NCBI RefSeq assembly: GCF_001983935.1 | Contig: NZ_CP017641.1 | Location: 7,056,001-7,120,000 of the forward strand | DNA from: Fuerstiella marisgermanici | GTDB lineage: Bacteria > Planctomycetota > Planctomycetia > Planctomycetales > Planctomycetaceae | Length of the DNA: 64,000 nt | Direction of reading: 5' to 3' | In this document: piece after piece, positions 18,054-27,606 of the stretch | Layout: every line of letters starts with the position of its first letter | Numbering within the stretch: the first letter of the stretch is position 1 | Translations under genes and position numbers: made by a program | The notes under the pieces: model-generated | The model's database searches: none | What the model saw: only the letters and a program-made list of their open reading frames with translations | What the model was told of the DNA's origin: nothing

Positions 18054-19124
18054 GTGGCTGGTTCATCTCACAGTCGACGCGATTTTCTGGGGGCATTGTC
18101 GTCGAAGGATGCAACGGAAACGACTCCGCCCGCGCTGTCGGTACCGACCGGTGGCCGGACGGTTCGAATTTCTACACGCGCGATGGCGTGTGAGTTTTCG
18201 ATTGTGATGAATCCGGGGGCTTATGAACAAGTCAACGCGGTCGGAGACGTGCTGGAACTGGTGCATGAAATCGAGAGCTGGTTGAGCATCTACCGGCCGA
18301 ATAGCGAGATTTCTGAAGCCAACCGTACCGCAGCGAATGAAGCTGTTCGAGTTCGGCGGCCGCTGTTTGAGTTGCTGCAGACATCGAAAACGCTGTTCGA
18401 CCAAACTCAACGAGCGTTCGACGTTGCGGCGGGAGCACAGGTGAAGCTGTGGCGTGACTGTCGCAGCGAACAGCGGATTCCGACCGACGACGAACTGGCG
18501 GAAGTGTTGCAGCGATCCGGCTGTCAGCATTTGCGGCTCGACGACGAAGCCTGTTCTGTGTCGTTCGATGTTGACGGTTTGCAACTGGACCCAGGGGCGA
18601 TCGGAAAGGGCCATGCGTTGGACGAAGCGGCCGCCTGGCTGAGCAAGCTGGATGATGCGCCGGACAGCTTTCTGATTCACGGCGGGCACAGCAGCCTTGT
18701 CGCTCGCGGCGAACACGAAGGGCAGGGCGGTTGGCCGGTGGGCATTGGAAACCCGCTGCTCACAAAACAGCGGCTTGGAACGCTGCTGTTGCGGGACAAA
18801 GCAATGTCGACCAGCGGTTCGAACATTCAGTTCTTCCGGCACGAAGGCCGCCGCTACGGTCATATTCTCGATCCCAGGACCGCTCGACCGGTGGCCGGAA
18901 TGCTGTCGGTGACGGTTTTAGCCGATTCTGCGGCCGTCGCAGACGCTCTTTCCACAGCGTTTTTTGTGTTGGGGGTCGAAAACGCTTTAAAGTGCTGTGA
19001 TAATCTTGACGGTGTGGCAGCCATTTTGATTCCGTTCCCGGAAAGCGGCAGAAAAGTTCGGCCGGAGGTGATCGGCGTGCCACCTGAACAGATATTCTGG
19101 GATGCAAATCAGGTGTCGGGCTAG
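18054..19124 (+). CDS. apbE: FAD:protein FMN transferase (ApbE family)
   Basis: ApbE proteins flavinylate Thr/Ser residues of respiratory and other proteins, using FAD as FMN donor with magnesium. Family motifs are visible: MACEFSIVM near 44, LSIYRPNSEIS near 77, the LDPGAIGKGHALDEA block (about 178-192), MSTSGSNIQ (about 251) and HILDPRTARPV (about 270). The N-terminus has a twin-arginine SRRDFLG (8-13) but no long hydrophobic segment after it, so Tat export is doubtful. The GTG start lies 5 bases after the methyltransferase stop, suggesting cotranscription. The flavinylated partner protein is not evident here. Confidence 0.9.
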   Translation: MAGSSHSRRDFLGALSSKDATETTPPALSVPTGGRTVRISTRAMACEFSIVMNPGAYEQVNAVGDVLELVHEIESWLSIYRPNSEISEANRTAANEAVRVRRPLFELLQTSKTLFDQTQRAFDVAAGAQVKLWRDCRSEQRIPTDDELAEVLQRSGCQHLRLDDEACSVSFDVDGLQLDPGAIGKGHALDEAAAWLSKLDDAPDSFLIHGGHSSLVARGEHEGQGGWPVGIGNPLLTKQRLGTLLLRDKAMSTSGSNIQFFRHEGRRYGHILDPRTARPVAGMLSVTVLADSAAVADALSTAFFVLGVENALKCCDNLDGVAAILIPFPESGRKVRPEVIGVPPEQIFWDANQVSG

Positions 19125-19166
19125 GACCGATACCGTTGCAAAAGACTTAATCGGAGTTTTGACCTC

Positions 19167-20441
19167 GTGACCGAGATTCGTCGTTATTCATTGGCTGCCG
19201 TCGTATTGCTGGTCGTGTTACGTCTTGGTATTGGCTGGCAACTGCTGTACGAAGGCCTGTGGAAAATCGACACGCTGCACACGGCGACTCCCTGGACTTC
19301 CGCCGGCTATCTGCGGAATTCCGTCGGGCCGATGCGCGACACGTTTCGCAATCTGGCGGGCGACCCGGATGAGCTGGATTGGCTGGACTACGATAAGATG
19401 GCGGCCAAGTGGCAGGGCTGGGCGAATCGCTTTCAAAGCCATTACGGACTTAGCAAGAGTCAGGCCGGTTCGCTGTATCGCATCTTGAATGGTTCACAGA
19501 AGAAAGTAGGCGACCGCGAGGCGTTTTCTGAACCGCTGAAGGCGCTGCCTTCCGGTATCGAAAAACTGAATGTGTCTGAGAAGATTGTTTGGTTCGACCC
19601 GAAGGCAAAGCAGCTAAACGTCGATGCGTCTCGGTTTTTGAAGCCGGATGAAAAAGCGAAGCTCGAAAAACTGGTCGCGGGCCGGGACGATCAGGAAGCC
19701 AAAGATTTTCGCAAAGCGCTCGATAAAGTCTACAGCCGCCAAAAGAAGACAATGGGTTACCTGCGCCGACTGGCTGGTGCATTGAAAGGGAATCCCGACC
19801 TGTTGGGCGACGACGACTGGCAGCGAGTTGGCCAGTTGGACTTGTATAAGCAGCAATTGGCCGCTTACGAAGAAGCCCACGCTGCGGCGTCGATCGATTT
19901 CGAATGGGATCACGTTCAGCACACGTGGGGCGAAATTCAAACTCTGCGAGCTGAGTTGACCGGGCCGATCAAAGCGATGGAAAAAGAGTTCCACGATCAG
20001 GCTGAAGGACTGCTCACGACCGCGCAACTCACATCAAAAGGTGGTGTGCCGGAACCGTGGACGATGCTGAAATTCACAGACACGATGACAATCATTGGTC
20101 TCACGGCACTAGGTTGCCTGTTGATGCTGGGCCTGTTCACGCGGTTTGCTGCCGTCGCAGCTGCCTTCATGCTGTTTAACTTCTATCTGGCGATGCCGCC
20201 TTTGCCCGGCGTTCCTGAGATACCGGGGCCGGAGCACAGTTTCATCATCAACAAAAACTTAATTGAAGTCTTTGCACTGCTGGCGATCGCTGCTTTGCCA
20301 ACCGGCCAGTGGTTTGGGCTGGACCGTGTCTTGAGCATTTTCGTCAGTAAGTGGAAAGCTGATAAAAAAGTGAGCTCATCGCTGCATTCAACCGTGGCCA
20401 CCGGCGACGAGCCAACCGAGGCGCCGCAACTGGCAACCTAG
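19167..20441 (+). CDS. DoxX-like membrane protein with large internal insertion
   Basis: An N-terminal transmembrane helix (about 9-30, with RLGIGWQLLYEGLWK) and a C-terminal cluster of helices (about 306-328, 332-350, 368-388) match the DoxX-like fold. Standard DoxX proteins are about 130-180 residues. This one has 424 because some 270 mostly hydrophilic, helical residues are inserted after the first helix. The inserted part probably sits in the periplasm. Planctomycetes often encode DoxX-like proteins near Gfo/Idh/MocA oxidoreductases, as here (140 bases to the next gene). The exact role is unknown. The GTG start is chosen because the first helix begins at once. Confidence 0.75.
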   Translation: MTEIRRYSLAAVVLLVVLRLGIGWQLLYEGLWKIDTLHTATPWTSAGYLRNSVGPMRDTFRNLAGDPDELDWLDYDKMAAKWQGWANRFQSHYGLSKSQAGSLYRILNGSQKKVGDREAFSEPLKALPSGIEKLNVSEKIVWFDPKAKQLNVDASRFLKPDEKAKLEKLVAGRDDQEAKDFRKALDKVYSRQKKTMGYLRRLAGALKGNPDLLGDDDWQRVGQLDLYKQQLAAYEEAHAAASIDFEWDHVQHTWGEIQTLRAELTGPIKAMEKEFHDQAEGLLTTAQLTSKGGVPEPWTMLKFTDTMTIIGLTALGCLLMLGLFTRFAAVAAAFMLFNFYLAMPPLPGVPEIPGPEHSFIINKNLIEVFALLAIAALPTGQWFGLDRVLSIFVSKWKADKKVSSSLHSTVATGDEPTEAPQLAT

Positions 20442-20579
20442 GATAGCGAAGGGCGGAACCCCGGAGTTCAATCCCCGGCGATCCGCATTCACCTTTTGTT
20501 TTCCGGGCAAAACGTGACGTCACTAATCATCAAAAACATAACGCACAAATAGATCCACCTCCTTCCGAAGAACGCAATC

Positions 20580-22133
20580 ATGCTAACAACACCTGAACAG
20601 GAACAGATCGGCCGGGACAACTTCAACGAAGTTGTGGGGCTGTCTCGCCGCGAATTCATCACCGCCGCCGCTGCCACGACCACCGGTCTAGGTGCCTTGT
20701 ACTTTGGCTACAGCAAGCTGGAAGGCAAACCGGTCAAGACGGCGTTTATCGGCACGGGTGACGAAGGCAACGTGCTGATCAGCGAACACCCGACGGACTA
20801 CATGGACATCGTCGCCATCGCAGACCTGCGGCCTGCCAACCGAGATCGGACTTTCACGGGAAGTCATCCGGTTGCTCGGAAAGGCCTTAACGCCGTGCTC
20901 GGAAAGGCCAAGGCCTCCAAAGTTAAGGTCTACGAAAACCACCGAGACCTCCTGGCGGCCAAAGACGAGCTGGGTCTGGAAGCCGTTGTGATCGCGGTGC
21001 CGCTGAATCAGCACGCTCCGATTGCCATTGAGTGCCTCGAAGCTGGCCTGCATGTGCTTAGCGAAAAACTGATGGCCCAAACGGTCACTCAATGTAAAGA
21101 GATGATTCGTGCGGCTGAAAAGCGAGACCTGATGCTGGCGGTCGGTCACCAACGCCACTACAGCGTGCTGTACGACAACGCCGCTTTTCTGACCAGGGAA
21201 GGCCTGCTGGGGGACATCAAATTTATTCGAGCTCAATGGCACCGGAACAACAGCTTTCCCAACAGCGACGCATGGCAGAAGTGGAATTCATCAAAGCCGC
21301 AGGACCGCGAACTGCTGATGAAGATGGAAAAGGAAGGCTCACTAAAAGATTTTGGCTACGACACAGCTCGCAAACTGATCGACTGGCGACTGTACAACGA
21401 AACGGGCGGCGGCTTGATGGCGGAACTTGGCAGCCATCAAATGGACGCGGCCAGTATCTTTCTGGGCAAAGTTCATCCGCTGGCCGTTCAGGGCTACGGT
21501 GGCAAAAACTTCTTCGGCATGGAAGGCGTTGGTCCGGAATCGGCATGGAAGGACGATCGCGACATCGACGACCAGATTTTCGTGACGTTCGAATTCCCCG
21601 GTAAGACTCATCCGGCGAACGAAAAAGCAGATTCGAAATTCCAGAACGACCGCGACATCAGCGTCGTCACGTACTCTTCAATGAACACGAATCGCTGGGA
21701 ACCCTACGGCGAAGCGGTCTTTGGCAGCCGAGCAACTTTGTGGATGAAGACAGAAAAAGAAGCTCTGCTGTACAAGGAATCCAGCAAGGACAGTCCCGGC
21801 GGCGTCGAACAGCGTATCTGGTATGTCGACAGCAAAGACTCCGGCCCGGTCCTCGACAGCTACGAAACCAGTGCCCCGACAGCCGCTGCCAATTCGGCTC
21901 AGGCCGCGATGGGCAACATGATCAGCCGCGGTTACAAGGAAGAGATGGAACACTTCTGTTACTGCATTCGCACGGGCAAGAATGAACTCCGCTGCAATGG
22001 TCACGTTGCCATGGCCGACGCCATCATGGCACTCACCGCGAACCTGGCGATGAAGCACCAGCAACGCATCGAGTTCCAACCCGAATGGTTCGATGCCTCA
22101 AGCGATGCTTGCCCTGAAGACTCCTTTACCTAG
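20580..22133 (+). CDS. Gfo/Idh/MocA-family oxidoreductase with twin-arginine N-terminus
   Basis: This is an NAD(P)-dependent dehydrogenase-like protein. A twin-arginine motif SRREFIT (22-28) and a hydrophobic stretch suggest Tat export, though 21 residues precede it, which is long for a signal. The Rossmann motif is GTGDEGN (58-64). The usual EKP catalytic-core motif reads EKL (SEKLMAQT). The [14 protein letters not shown] segment matches the family C-terminal domain. At 517 residues it is longer than cytosolic members (about 350-400), as is usual for exported planctomycete paralogs. Substrate is unknown but probably a sugar or inositol derivative (family knowledge). A GGCGGG/CCCGCC hairpin at 22134-22149 follows the stop but lacks a T-run. 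Confidence 0.88.
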   Translation: MLTTPEQEQIGRDNFNEVVGLSRREFITAAAATTTGLGALYFGYSKLEGKPVKTAFIGTGDEGNVLISEHPTDYMDIVAIADLRPANRDRTFTGSHPVARKGLNAVLGKAKASKVKVYENHRDLLAAKDELGLEAVVIAVPLNQHAPIAIECLEAGLHVLSEKLMAQTVTQCKEMIRAAEKRDLMLAVGHQRHYSVLYDNAAFLTREGLLGDIKFIRAQWHRNNSFPNSDAWQKWNSSKPQDRELLMKMEKEGSLKDFGYDTARKLIDWRLYNETGGGLMAELGSHQMDAASIFLGKVHPLAVQGYGGKNFFGMEGVGPESAWKDDRDIDDQIFVTFEFPGKTHPANEKADSKFQNDRDISVVTYSSMNTNRWEPYGEAVFGSRATLWMKTEKEALLYKESSKDSPGGVEQRIWYVDSKDSGPVLDSYETSAPTAAANSAQAAMGNMISRGYKEEMEHFCYCIRTGKNELRCNGHVAMADAIMALTANLAMKHQQRIEFQPEWFDASSDACPEDSFT

Positions 22134-22389
22134 GGCGGGACGGCCCGCCAGCCGGTTGGCGTCGCAAGCGGGTGACGGTGCGGAGGCTGAATCGCCTGCG
22201 TTGCTCTCGTTGTTCGCCTGAGGAGGCTGGGTGACGCCGCAGACTAGGGGCAAGAGCAGTGGCGTTACTGTTTCGATTTGGAATTCACTCCGTCGCTTCT
22301 AACAAGAGCGCTTCCTTTAGAGTGTTGTGTTCTGTCCCCGTCTTTCTCTTTCGTCCCGGACTCTGATACTCGCAAGCTACCACCAAACT

Positions 22390-22497
22390 ATGGGACGCTG
22401 GCCTGACAATTCGCGATCGACACTACTGACGTTCGTGCTGATCTTCGTCCTGTTTCCGCTGCTCGCCTGGTTCTGCATGTGGGTCATGGGCGCGTAG
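22390..22497 (+). CDS. 35-residue single-span membrane peptide
   Basis: The ORF encodes 35 residues: a short polar N-terminus with two Arg, then a 20-plus-residue hydrophobic helix (LLTFVLIFVLFPLLAW and on) and a short Met/Gly tail. Its composition is a typical bacterial small membrane protein. It stands in the gap between the oxidoreductase and the methyltransferase-like gene. The match to a transmembrane peptide supports it, but there is no conservation evidence and no clear ribosome-binding site. Confidence 0.5.
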   Translation: MGRWPDNSRSTLLTFVLIFVLFPLLAWFCMWVMGA

Positions 22498-22632
22498 TTC
22501 AAAACAGCGGCTCTGCGTCCAGCACGGCCAACGCGCACTCTGCTGCGATTGGAAGACATCGCCGATGTCGATATGGTTTCGGCCGTTAATGATCCTTTTT
22601 TGCGTCAAGCCTCAGTCACGAGAATAAGACCT

Positions 22633-23265
22633 ATGCCGCTGATCGATATCCCGATCAATATTCGGGAGCGGCGTTTGCCGAGAGAAGTTGCTGAGTTTCT
22701 TGACGAGGCGACGGCGCGCATCGAGTCTTTCATTGCTGACCGCCCGGTGCGAATCACCGGATTTGTGCCCAGCGATTTCGAATTCGTCTACGGTGCTCTT
22801 GAAGCGGTAGCGGAACAGGATTTGGCCACCGGTGATGTTTTCTGCGAATGGGGCAGTGGGTTCGGCGTGGTGGCCATGCTGGCGTCGCTGCTGGAATTTC
22901 AGGCCTACGGAATCGAAATCGAACCCGGCCTCGTCGACGGAGCTCGGTTGCTGGCCGAAGACTATGACCTGCCAGTCGACTTCGTGACGGGCAGCTTTGT
23001 GCCGTCCGGCGGTGAAACTATCGTCGAAGAATTCTACGGCAACGAAGACTTGTGGCTGTCGGGCCACGTCGACGACGCCTATCAAAACCTGGGCATGTCG
23101 CCGCGCGACTTCGACGTCATCTACGCCTTCCCCTGGCCGGGCGAAGAAGACGTAATTTCAAACCTGTTCGACGAATTCGCAGCCGTTGGATCGCTGCTGC
23201 TGACGTTCGGACAGATCGAAGGTGTGCGAGTTCGGCGCAAGGTGGTCCGCAAGCAAAACCGATAG
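22633..23265 (+). CDS. Class I SAM-dependent methyltransferase-like protein
   Basis: A Rossmann-like motif I, EWGSGFG (about 72-78), follows a DVFC strand, and an acidic residue ends the next strand (GIEIEPG). These indicate a SAM-binding fold. The later VIYAFPWPGEE segment is where a catalytic NPPY-like motif might sit, but none is present. The protein may be a class I methyltransferase of unknown target. The ATG at 22633 is chosen because the preceding in-frame 28 codons, from a TTG at 22549, look less protein-like, although ATG 22573 is also possible. Confidence 0.65.
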   Translation: MPLIDIPINIRERRLPREVAEFLDEATARIESFIADRPVRITGFVPSDFEFVYGALEAVAEQDLATGDVFCEWGSGFGVVAMLASLLEFQAYGIEIEPGLVDGARLLAEDYDLPVDFVTGSFVPSGGETIVEEFYGNEDLWLSGHVDDAYQNLGMSPRDFDVIYAFPWPGEEDVISNLFDEFAAVGSLLLTFGQIEGVRVRRKVVRKQNR

Positions 23266-23340
23266 ACGGCCCAGTTTGCCTCACCAGGATGTGCGCAGAC
23301 AACGCCCATCAAAAAGCCAAAACCGGAGCGGCACACGCGG

Positions 23341-23358
23341 TTCCGAGCGTCAGCTCGA
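23341..23358. repeat. Short dispersed palindrome, copy 2 (CGAGC-GTCA-GCTCG)
   Basis: This is the second copy of the palindrome at 8776-8793. It differs at one loop base and at one flanking base (A/T). Confidence 0.5.
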
Positions 23359-23466
23359 TTCTGGATCGAGGGCTTAGCGTGGGCTGTTAAAAAAACTGGT
23401 ATTGGGTGGGTCGTTATTTTGCGCAACTCTTGTTCCTCCGGGCAGCGGATGTTTTATTGTGTTTTT

Positions 23467-23657
23467 CGCCCGGAGGGCGGCAGCACGTAGCCTCGGGCGT
23501 CAGCCCGAGGTTGGTGCCCGACGTACAAACAAGCCCCGGAGGGGCGGCAGCGAAAGGAAGAACAGAACACCGCTGTCACCCCTTCGCGGCTTGCTCAAGT
23601 TCATGGATCGTGACCTCGGGCTCACGCCCAAGGCTAAGTGCTGCCGCCCTTCCGGGC
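23467..23657. repeat. REP-like element: inverted 45-nt arms with nested palindromes
   Basis: Two near-identical arms in inverted orientation, 23467-23511 and 23613-23657, share the order CCCGGAGGGCGGCAGCAC, TAGCC, CGGGCG, CAGCCCGAGGT with few mismatches. Each contains its own palindrome: CCTCGGGC-GTCA-GCCCGAGG at 23491-23510, and its partner at 23614-23633. Between them lies a perfect GCCCC-GGA-GGGGC (23533-23545), and at the right edge TTCCGGGC-TAA-GCCCGGAA (23650-23668). The style matches REP/BIME elements. Confidence 0.8.
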
Positions 23658-23731
23658 TAAGCCCGGAACGAAAACTCCAGACACCGTCCATCGAAAAACA
23701 CCTGTCACCCCCGAATTTTTCACAGACCAGC

Positions 23732-25453
23732 TTAGCCATTGTCGGCGATCAGCTCTTGTACGTGCGAGATCGTGTCGCCGATGGGCACCATCGTGGCCTT
23801 GTCGTCCGTACGCAGCTTGATTTCGGCGTTGCCTTCTTTCAAACCCTTGCCGCCGATGACGACTCGAACCGGCAGGCCGATCAAGTCCGCGTCTTTGAAC
23901 TTGAAGCCCGGCCGCTGATCGCGATCGTCCATCAGCACGTCGATGCCAGCGGCCGTTAAGTCGTCGTAGATCTTATTGACGGCCGTCATCACATCGTCGT
24001 CTTTGACGTTAAGCGGAATCAGCTCAACGGTATACGGAGCGACATGCATGGGCCAGATAATGCCGCCGTCGTCATGGCACGTTTCGACGATCGATGCAAC
24101 AACCCGGCTGACTCCGATGCCGTAACAGCCCATGATAATCGGGTGCTTCTTCTCGCTGCTGTCCAGGTAGTTGGCGTCGAGCGATTCGCTGTATTTGGTG
24201 CCCAGCTTGAACACGTGACCGACTTCGATGCCGTGAACAATTTCCAGCGTGGCGTCACACTTCGGGCAAGGATCACCAGCCGTGGCGTTTCGCAGGTCGA
24301 AAGTTTCGCTCAGTTCGAAATGAGTACCCGGGACAACGCCTGTCAGGTGAGTGTCTTTGGCATTTGCTCCTGTGATGGCAGCCGCAATTCCGGCGACGTC
24401 GTGGTCGGCGATAAGGTCGCAGCCGATTCCGACCGGGCCGGCGAAGCCCACGGGAGCTCCCGTAACCTTTTCGATCGTCGCTTCGTCTGCCAGTTCCAGA
24501 TCCGTCGCGCCGAAAGCTCGTCGCACCTTGCCTTCGTTGACGTCATGGTCACCTCGCACAAGAACCGCGACCGGCTTTTCATCGGCGATGTACACCAACG
24601 TCTTGATAAAAGTGGCGGGATCAGCCTTTTGCATCTTACTCACGTCTTCAATCGTTCCGGCGTCCGGAGTATCCACCTTCACCGGATCGGCCGCGCCATC
24701 CACTTTGGCGGGAACGGACGATGTGCGGCCCGTGTCGGCTCGTTCCTGATTGGCCGCATAGCCGCAGCCCTTGCAGCGCACAACGAAGTCTTCGCCGTTG
24801 TCGGCCGGAGCCATGAATTCGTGAGACGCATCGCCGCCAATCGGCCCGCTTTCTGCTTCGACAGGAATGTACTCCAGTCCGCAGCGTTCGAAGATGCGGC
24901 AGTAGGCGTTATACATCGCGTCGTACTGAACGTTTAGTTGTTCCAGTGACGCAGCGAAGCTGTACGCATCCTTCATCAGAAATTCGCTGGTGCGAAGGAC
25001 GCCGAATCGCGGTCGTTCTTCGTTGCGAAACTTCGTCTGAATCTGATACATCGTGATCGGCAACTGCTTGTACGTCTTGATTTCGCGCGACACGAGGTCG
25101 GTGATGACTTCTTCGTGAGTCGGCCCCAGTGCAAAATGCAGATTCCGATCGCCTCGTTTGGTTTCGAAGTTGAACAGCACGTTGCCGAACGCTTCTCGAC
25201 GGCCCGTGCGTTCGAACAGTTCCATGGGCTGAATGGCAGGCATAAACAGCTCAATGGCCCCGGCCCGGTCCATTTCTTCGCGCACAATTTCCGACACTTT
25301 GCGGACGACTCGGTAGCCCAGCGGCATGAAGGTGTAGGCACCGGCCATGAGCTGCCGGATCATCCCGGTCCGCAGCATCAACTGGTGACTGGGCACTTCG
25401 GCATCGGCCGGCACTTCTTTCATGGTCGGAATAAATGTCTGAGTCCAGCGCAC
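23732..25453 (-). CDS. proS: Prolyl-tRNA synthetase (bacterial type, with editing insertion)
   Basis: ProRS charges tRNA-Pro with proline. The GTG at 25453 yields the family start [19 protein letters not shown], so the 25 residues upstream are not used. Class II motif 1 ([19 protein letters not shown]), motif 2 ([26 protein letters not shown] in pieces) and motif 3 ([11 protein letters not shown]) are present. An INS (YbaK-like) editing domain spans about 220-390, and an anticodon-binding domain closes the protein. At 573 residues it matches the E. coli-type enzyme. It lies alone, convergent with the methyltransferase-like gene and downstream of the GyrB-like gene (161 bases). Confidence 0.97.
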   Translation of the reverse strand: MRWTQTFIPTMKEVPADAEVPSHQLMLRTGMIRQLMAGAYTFMPLGYRVVRKVSEIVREEMDRAGAIELFMPAIQPMELFERTGRREAFGNVLFNFETKRGDRNLHFALGPTHEEVITDLVSREIKTYKQLPITMYQIQTKFRNEERPRFGVLRTSEFLMKDAYSFAASLEQLNVQYDAMYNAYCRIFERCGLEYIPVEAESGPIGGDASHEFMAPADNGEDFVVRCKGCGYAANQERADTGRTSSVPAKVDGAADPVKVDTPDAGTIEDVSKMQKADPATFIKTLVYIADEKPVAVLVRGDHDVNEGKVRRAFGATDLELADEATIEKVTGAPVGFAGPVGIGCDLIADHDVAGIAAAITGANAKDTHLTGVVPGTHFELSETFDLRNATAGDPCPKCDATLEIVHGIEVGHVFKLGTKYSESLDANYLDSSEKKHPIIMGCYGIGVSRVVASIVETCHDDGGIIWPMHVAPYTVELIPLNVKDDDVMTAVNKIYDDLTAAGIDVLMDDRDQRPGFKFKDADLIGLPVRVVIGGKGLKEGNAEIKLRTDDKATMVPIGDTISHVQELIADNG

Positions 25454-25614
25454 GGAGCTATCCTTGAAGTTTCGTGAAGTGTAAATCGACGGAGCGGGAT
25501 GGTAACGCACGGGCGGGCCGTCATCCACATGGAGCTGGCGGATAACCCGTCAAAGACGCGGCTTCGCGTTTCTCGGACGATGTAAATCGAATGCGGGAGC
25601 CAGCATTCTGGCAC

Positions 25615-26730
25615 CTATCGCGACCGGCGACAGTGCGTGGGCTTAGGGAGCGGCGAAAGGAAGGGGCCGGGGCCAGGGGAGGCTAGCGTTTTGGGAATCT
25701 GAAATTCGCGGCAATACGCCACCAGTTTCTCGCGAATTCGACTGGCGATGCTGTCCCGAAACTGGGGGACATTCAGACGCTCAATTGAACTCCCGGTGAA
25801 CTCCGGATCCTTCATCATCACATGGATGAGGCCAACAGCCGGTGTCCAGGAATAGTCGCCCATCGCGTCTGAGAATGCCGACTGGTGAGTACCGCCATGA
25901 GGCATCACGCGGCAGTTCGCCCACGCCCGCCACGTTGTCGTGTGAGCAACACCGAAGGCCGCCGCATGAATGATCATGTCATCATAGGTTTCATTCATAT
26001 GGAATGCCGGACGATCGCCCCAGCTCGTGGTATCCATTTGGAGGCTTTGGCTGATCGATTCAGCGAGTGTTGCCAGGCCCCGTTCAGCAAACAGACGCTC
26101 CCCGTTGAACTCAATGCAAAGCCCGTCGAACAGGTGTACTCGATCGATGAGACTGGAACGCAACTGTGGCAGATCGATTGTGAGGTCACCAAAGATTTCA
26201 CGATCCAGTGTGAAGTGAAGTTCGGTGCCACGGCCATCACCTTCCGCAATAACCTCAGCCGGTGCATCCGCGATCCCGCGAGAAAACGACTGACTCCATT
26301 GGCGACCACCTCGCCACGAACGACAGATGAATTTTTCGCAAAGTGCATTCAAAGCCACAATTCCAACTCCGCGGACCCCTCCGCGTTGAAGGAAATGCAC
26401 GTGCGGGGCATGGTTGTCCGCTGTAGGAGTGGCGTGAATGTCTGTTAAGTACTGCGACGCGAGCGGTATCCGGGAATCTGGCGAAGCGACGTTAAACGGG
26501 AGGCCGACACCGTCGTCGGCAACCGACACAGTTCTGCCGTTATGCGCGATGTCAACGCGAATGAGCGTCGCATGGCCGAGCAGAAACTGGTCGACACTGT
26601 TACTGATTGCTTCACCAACAGCGTACGCCATTCCCGCTCGATCAATACCCCCAATGTACATCGAAGGACGCTTGCGAATGCCTTGGGTGCCGCGCAAGTG
26701 CTCCACAGAATCAGCTGCTTTCGACGTCAT
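25615..26730 (-). CDS. GyrB-like GHKL ATPase, truncated type IIA topoisomerase paralog without TOPRIM
   Basis: The first 130 residues match GyrB/ParE: RKRPSMYIG (19-27), a GEAISNSVDQ helix with the ATP/metal positions Glu40 and Asn44, DDGVGLP (72-78) and the GVRGVGIVALNAL lid (118-130). A transducer-like part follows (to about 340). The position of the GyrB catalytic QTKTKL lysine reads SSIERL (after DPEFTG), so that lysine and the preceding glutamine are absent. The TOPRIM and C-terminal cleavage-supporting domains are missing altogether, and the chain ends at 371 with a Pro-rich tail. It is a stand-alone ATPase of unknown role, distinct from the housekeeping gyrase. Proteins of this shape may act as ATP-dependent switches (inference). 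Confidence 0.82.
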   Translation of the reverse strand: MTSKAADSVEHLRGTQGIRKRPSMYIGGIDRAGMAYAVGEAISNSVDQFLLGHATLIRVDIAHNGRTVSVADDGVGLPFNVASPDSRIPLASQYLTDIHATPTADNHAPHVHFLQRGGVRGVGIVALNALCEKFICRSWRGGRQWSQSFSRGIADAPAEVIAEGDGRGTELHFTLDREIFGDLTIDLPQLRSSLIDRVHLFDGLCIEFNGERLFAERGLATLAESISQSLQMDTTSWGDRPAFHMNETYDDMIIHAAAFGVAHTTTWRAWANCRVMPHGGTHQSAFSDAMGDYSWTPAVGLIHVMMKDPEFTGSSIERLNVPQFRDSIASRIREKLVAYCREFQIPKTLASPGPGPFLSPLPKPTHCRRSR

Positions 26731-27045
26731 TGTTTACTCCGCGCCAGAGGCCCCTTATTCGACCACCCTATTGTACCGAAGACCGTGCTGTACGGGGCGA
26801 ATAAATGCATGAAAATGGCAGACGGCACACCGTGTTCGTGGATGTGCACCTTGGTTCGTAGAACACGTTTCTAACGGACAACTACGACCGATGGTATGAG
26901 GGAACGTGACCAGTATTGACTCTGCGGCCACGTCAAATCCGACGTCAATATGGCTGCGGGGCGTCGTTCGTGATATGCTGGAAGACAGGGTTCCGACTGC
27001 GACAATTGGATCGGTCATTCACGGTCTGTTTTTCCGAGTTAAGTC
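26731..27045 (+). other. Intergenic region between divergent GyrB-like and Uma2 genes
   Basis: These 315 bases hold the putative promoter regions of both flanking divergent genes. I see no confident ORF, repeat or terminator. The 26755-27018 minus ORF overlaps the 5' end of the Uma2 region and looks like a shadow. Confidence 0.4.
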
Positions 27046-27606
27046 ATGAGTACAGGACTGCATCTCACCACTGAAGAATTCGACCGCATGGTGGAATGCG
27101 GGGCGTTCGATCATCTGCAACGGAAGATTGAACTCATCCGAGGAGAAATTCGAGAAATGAATCCTGCCGGACCGCTGCACGATGGGTTGATCGCTTACAT
27201 CAACAGTTGGTCAGCTCGCGTCACAGTGCCAGAAGTCACTTTGGTCACTTCACAAACGGGGCTGAGCCTTCCTGAGCAACTCAGCAAGCCAGAGCCTGAT
27301 GTGATGTGGCTGAATGCCGGTCGCTATTTAAAGCGTCATCCCACCGGCGTCGACGTTCAACTGGCCGTTGAAGTCTCTCACAGCAGTCTGAAGTCGGACC
27401 TGGTGGAGAAATCCGAACTGTACGCCGAAGCTGGCATCAGAGAGTATTGGATCGTTGATGCCAACTCGTCCTGCATTCACGTCTTTCGTCAGCCGCAAGG
27501 TTCCGAATACACGGACCGATCGATTGCCAAGCCCGGCGAGTTTCTGTCACCGGTGGTATGTTCGGAAGCAAAATTGGACGTGGCCGATCTGTTTACCAGC
27601 GAATGA
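27046..27606 (+). CDS. Uma2 family (DUF820) restriction-endonuclease-fold protein
   Basis: Uma2 proteins are PD-(D/E)XK-fold proteins, very common in planctomycetes and cyanobacteria, with mostly unknown function. Here KPEPDVMW (about 85-92) provides the PD of the active site, followed by LAVEVSHSSLKSDLVEKSELYAEAG (split: E and K positions), then IREYWIVD. The length of 186 residues is typical. The stop overlaps the start of the following gene by four bases (ATGA), implying translational coupling with a dihydropteroate-synthase-like protein, which is an unusual partner. Confidence 0.88.
   Translation: MSTGLHLTTEEFDRMVECGAFDHLQRKIELIRGEIREMNPAGPLHDGLIAYINSWSARVTVPEVTLVTSQTGLSLPEQLSKPEPDVMWLNAGRYLKRHPTGVDVQLAVEVSHSSLKSDLVEKSELYAEAGIREYWIVDANSSCIHVFRQPQGSEYTDRSIAKPGEFLSPVVCSEAKLDVADLFTSE

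Larger units (their letters stand above)
23266..23731 (+). other. Intergenic region rich in REP-like palindromes
   Basis: The 466 bases between the methyltransferase-like gene and the convergent proS hold several palindromes (listed separately) and no convincing gene. ORFs in all frames here are Arg/Ala-rich shadows. The region could end transcription of proS, whose stop lies at its right edge. Confidence 0.6.

Noticed and set aside
22134-22149. Hairpin after the Gfo/Idh/MocA gene as a terminator
   Set aside because: A 6-bp GGCGGG/CCCGCC stem but no T-run, so it is not listed as a terminator.
26755-27018. Minus-strand ORF upstream of the GyrB-like gene
   Set aside because: Ser/Thr/Arg-rich shadow in the divergent promoter region with no protein features.
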